A stretch of 64,000 bases of DNA, taken from positions 28,068,535-28,132,534 of the forward strand of contig OY783203.1 in the NCBI GenBank assembly GCA_963678705.1. Direction: 5' to 3'. This DNA comes from Panorpa germanica (taxonomy: Eukaryota > Arthropoda > Insecta > Mecoptera > Panorpidae). The translations under genes were made by a program, and so were the position numbers. Below the pieces are notes generated by a model, which was not told the origin of the DNA, ran no database searches, and saw nothing but the letters and a program-made list of their open reading frames with translations. Positions 60,697-64,000 of the stretch are shown here, in pieces (the stretch's first letter is position 1; every line of letters begins with the position of its first letter).

Positions 60697-61967
60697 GCAC
60701 ATGGGCTGAAAAGTTCCGGGCCTAACACATAGATGGCGCTAGTTTTATTGCAGTCACCTTTTTTTCAGTTAATACTATCCTTCAAAAGACAGCTGTTAAA
60801 ATTTCATGATATTCTATTCAGTAGTTTGTGAGTTATTGTGCTAAGAGTGACGCTACTTTTGTTATTTTCAAAACAATGGATCAAAAACAATTTCGAGTTT
60901 TAATTTTACACTGCTTCTTGATGGGAAAAAATACCGTTCAAGCGAAGCAATGGCTTGAAAAGTGTTATGGGATATATACGTTGGTTTGCTGACTTCAAAC
61001 GTGGTCGTAGAGACACCGATGATGCAGAACGCAGTGGACGTCCAAATGAGGCGGTAACACCAGAAAACATAAAAAAAATCCGCAAAATCGTTTTGAATGA
61101 TCGAAAAGTGAAGTTGCGTGAGTTAGCTGACATCGTAAAGATATCAAAAGAACGTGTTGGCTTTATATTGCATAAGCATTTGACTATGAGAAAGCTCTGT
61201 TCAAAGTGGGTGCCGCGTTTGCTTACTGTTGACCAAAAACGAGAACGTGTTGATGATTCTGAGCAGTGTTTGGCCATGTTTAAACGTAACAAACCGGAAT
61301 TTTTGCGTCGATATGTGACAATGGATGAAACATGGATTCATCACTTCACTCCGGAATCAAAACGATTGTCTTCTGAGTGGACAGCAACTGGTGGACCTCG
61401 TCCAAAACGCCCGAAAGCACAACAATCGGCTGGAAAGGTTATGGCCTCGGTATTTTGGGATGTGCGTGGTGTAATATTCATCGACTATCTTGAGAAAGGA
61501 AATACCATTAACAGTGAATATTATATAGCGTTATTGGAGCGTTTGAAGGCCGAAATTGCAAAGAAACGACCGCATATGGCAAAGAAAAAATTTTTGTTTC
61601 ATCAAGACAACCCACCGTGTCACAAGTCAATCAAAACAATGGCAAAAATACATGAATTGAACTTCGAATTGCTCCCACATCCACCGTATTCGCCAGATTT
61701 GGCTCCCAGCGACTACTACCTGTTCGCAGACCTGAAAAAAATGCTCGCCGGTAAGAAATTTCGCACGAATGAAGAGGTTATCGCTGAAACTGAGGCCTAT
61801 TTTGAGGCAAAAGATAAATCGTTCTACAAAAGTGGTATTGAAATGTTAGAGCGGCGCTGGAATGATTGCGTTGCTCTTGATAGAGATTACGTTGATGAAT
61901 AAAGCTAATTTTGAAACAAAAAAACTGTGTTTTCTCTGTTAGGCCCGGGACTTTTCAGCCCATGTGT
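60697..61967 (+). mobile_element. mariner transposon, nearly intact
   Basis: 1,271 bp flanked by TA on both sides (60,695-60,696 and 61,968-61,969). The terminal inverted repeats run (G/A)CACATGGGCTGAAAAGT, then (T/C)CCGGGCCTAACA, with only about two mismatches over about 30 bp. Size, TA duplication and the DD34D transposase define a mariner of the Tc1/mariner superfamily. The subfamily is not certain. Confidence 0.95.
60876..61902 (+). pseudogene. mariner transposase, one frameshift near the N-terminus
   Basis: The natural start is the ATG at 60,876 (MDQKQFRVLILHCFLMGKN...). After WLEKCYG (about 60,970) the frame changes and continues as YIRWFADFKRGRRDTDDAER to the TAA at 61,902. About 8-9 residues of the second helix-turn-helix region appear to be missing, so a small out-of-frame deletion explains it. 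The catalytic part is intact: D in TMDETWIHHF, D in HQDNPPCHKS, and D in APSDYYLF exactly 34 residues later (DD34D), plus YSPDLAPSD. The open part is 315 codons; full mariner transposases are about 345. Cut-and-paste mobility from this copy is not expected, but its ends look usable by a related transposase. Confidence 0.9.
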
Positions 61968-61969
61968 TA

Positions 61970-62914
61970 TTGTAACGCAGAGGCGTACCGAAGGAACCTC
62001 AAAAACTGCATTCAATTATGATTAGATATAATTGATTTTGCGTGAGAACTCAAAATGAGAAAAATGTAATTTTATTCGTATGTAAATTTTATTTATGAAG
62101 TAATCTGTGGCAAGAAGGCTAAATAAAGAACTGTGTATAAAAGAAGTTTGAAATTCCACCGATATAATAAAACTGCCTAATAAATAGGAGTACATATTAT
62201 AAATCATGCATCTGTTGTAGTATTTGTAGGATTCGGTGTGGAGCGTGACGCGTGACGCGTGATGCGTGATGCGTATGAAGGACTAAGCAGCAGATTCTTT
62301 CCTGTGTCAGGTCTCAGGATAGCTAAAGTGTTGTGTAGAAATGACTGGAATTCCAACATTTTTTGAATATTGCCTGCGTCTATAGGCTTATACTTTCATA
62401 CGAACCCTGAAAGTGTAGAAATCGGGTTATTTTTCATAGAGTGGATATTATACTTTCTTACACGACAGGAAAATCATATTTAAGGGGTTTAGAAAATATT
62501 TTAGTCTGGTACTAAAAAACGTGTTTCCATGAAATGTAGATGTGGTAAGGGTTCAAGGGTTCGCTAGTTCTTCCCTTTCCTATCCCCACTCACCTTACCC
62601 CGTCCTTCGTTCATGGTTATGTAAACAAATTGATAGAAGTGCAGTTTTGTAAATGTACAAAATGTCCCTTTTGTGGTTTTATAGTTTTATATTGATTTTG
62701 CTGAAAGGGCTTGAAAGGAATCATTACGACGTTCTACTTATATGATATACACTTTTAGAAAAGATCAAGTTCTTTTGTTAAATATAAGGTGATATAAAAA
62801 CTGTGTCTATAAACCATGTTTTAAATATGACTATAAAGATGGCTATCAAGACCTCAAATATTCAATAATTAAATCGCAATAATAAAGTAGATATTTACTA
62901 TTAATTAAATATTA
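61970..62914. other. Intergenic, no gene recognised
   Basis: Contains a 7-bp tandem (GTGACGC/GTGATGC, four units) at about 62,244-62,272. Otherwise nothing recognisable. Confidence 0.45.
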
Positions 62915-63480
62915 ATTGTTTATTGTTCGCCTTACGGCTTTACAATCTACATTCTTAATACATTTCATATACTTCAACTTACAATTAAATTTACATTATT
63001 CTAGACCTTTTTAGCTTCTTCTTCTCTTGACCCTCTTCCTTCATTTTCCCTAGTCTTCCTTCTGTACTGGTCTATTCCCTAGTCTATTTTTCTGGGCTGA
63101 AGTTTAACTGTTTCCTCGCTACTTCTTTCTTTCTCCTGCTTCCCTTCACTGCCTCTTTTAGTACTTCCTTTCTCTTCCTGTTCCTTGTGCAACCCAGCCA
63201 CCAGCTTATTTATTATCATGTTTTTTCTTTCCTTCTTACTATTTCCGCCATCCACCTCTTTCCTTCACTGCCTCCCTTTAATAGCTGGCCAATATTCCTT
63301 TCGCTCGCTACTTTTTCCTTACACTTAAACTTAATGTGTTCCAGTGTTTCGTCCTCCGCTCCGCACACTCTACACTATCTTTCCTCACTACTTTCCAAGT
63401 ATCTGTTTCCTTTTTCCTCATTTCCCAATCTAAACCTTGCTGTTCTTCTTATTCTATTAAAATTGTCATTTAATGCCGTT
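62915..63480 (-). pseudogene. LINE 3' end with CCHC knuckle, copy c
   Basis: Aligns with copy a at 31.9-32.7 kb. Minus strand reads VCGAEDETLEHIKFKC followed by GSEGKRWMAEIVRRK and a Lys/Glu-rich tail. It ends in the same GTAAAGCCGTAAGGCG phrase and AT-rich end. Same orientation as the other two copies. Confidence 0.65.
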
Positions 63481-64000
63481 TAAACATTAAGAATTAGGAA
63501 CTACAAAAGATCACTCGACATCACGTAGGATTCTTATCTTCTTTCTGCTTTGCTCTTCGCCGAAACCTGCTTTTTTGAAATCTCTATGGAACTGAGAATT
63601 ATTTCACAACATTGGTGTATTGATAAAAATGTAAATAGAAACTTCATCTCATGATAAATTAGACATAGCTCCGGATGTAAAGGGGGGAGGGGGGGGGGGT
63701 ATTGGCAAACCGCGGTATTTGCTCCGGGCAATAATTCAAATTTTTGGGAAATTACCTTATTTTTTCAGGGACAACAAACCTATCCTGTTCAGGAAATTTT
63801 TTTTTTGAAAAATTAGGGGTATGTATTTAGGGGGGGGGGGCAATATCAACTTCTTACTCCGTTTCGAAAAAATTGTAGATTCGTTACTGATTAGTTTAAA
63901 GCGAAAATTTGGCAACACCATACTCAAAAAGTCGGCATTGGCAAGTAGTCGGTTCCAGTGTGAGAGATCTCGTTAAAAGCTTGCTATACCTTTTACTAAA
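63481..64000. other. Window end, no gene; guanine runs
   Basis: Two G-runs (about 63,680-63,700 and 63,831-63,840) with G-quadruplex potential. No exon recognised. Confidence 0.5.

Noticed and set aside
60906-61292. 128-codon minus-strand frame
   Set aside because: Antisense shadow of the mariner transposase; its residues reflect codon structure on the other strand.

Overview
The window looks like a piece of an insect nuclear genome. It is strongly AT-rich, its genes are split by GT-AG introns, long (AT)n microsatellites recur, and it carries a mariner transposon, non-LTR retrotransposon remnants and many small inverted-repeat elements. The order cannot be fixed from sequence alone. Drosophila is unlikely, because the main gene is a meiotic HORMAD, a family that Drosophila is generally held to lack.

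Region 1 (about 1-12.1 kb, + strand) holds one large gene, 5'-partial in the window: a HORMAD1/2-Hop1 type meiotic chromosome-axis protein assembled from 13 exons (1161-11836, 1,720 codons visible). It has the C-terminal half of a HORMA domain, a run of lysine-rich small exons, a 3.5-kb exon with two different tandem amino-acid repeat arrays (five nearly identical 60-residue units, then about nine degenerate 53-residue units), a PHD finger, a winged-helix segment and an acidic tail. The PHD plus winged-helix layout is that of the Hop1 chromatin-binding region. The giant repetitive linker is the most unusual item in the window.

Region 2 (12.2-20.9 kb, - strand) holds two paralogous four- or three-exon genes for small proteins with a signal peptide, a Pro-rich linker, a shared FGYGPD/YGYGPD-type motif and a C-terminal hydrophobic segment. 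Their function is unknown. The first intron of the distal copy contains an RTE-like retrotransposon fragment split by a DNA element.

Region 3 (21-64 kb) is gene-poor and made largely of repeats: a 0.8-0.87 kb DNA element family with CCCAGTAAACA termini (three copies, one shared ORF), a TTAA-flanked MITE family, two 29-bp minisatellite arrays 13 kb apart, a long palindromic MITE, 3' ends of a CCHC-bearing LINE (three copies, same orientation), a hAT-like MITE with 8-bp duplications, and a nearly intact mariner at 60.7-62.0 kb. Only two short candidate host exons (48.5 kb on +, 53.1 kb on -) were seen there, both of low confidence. No rRNA, CRISPR or intact tRNA gene was found.
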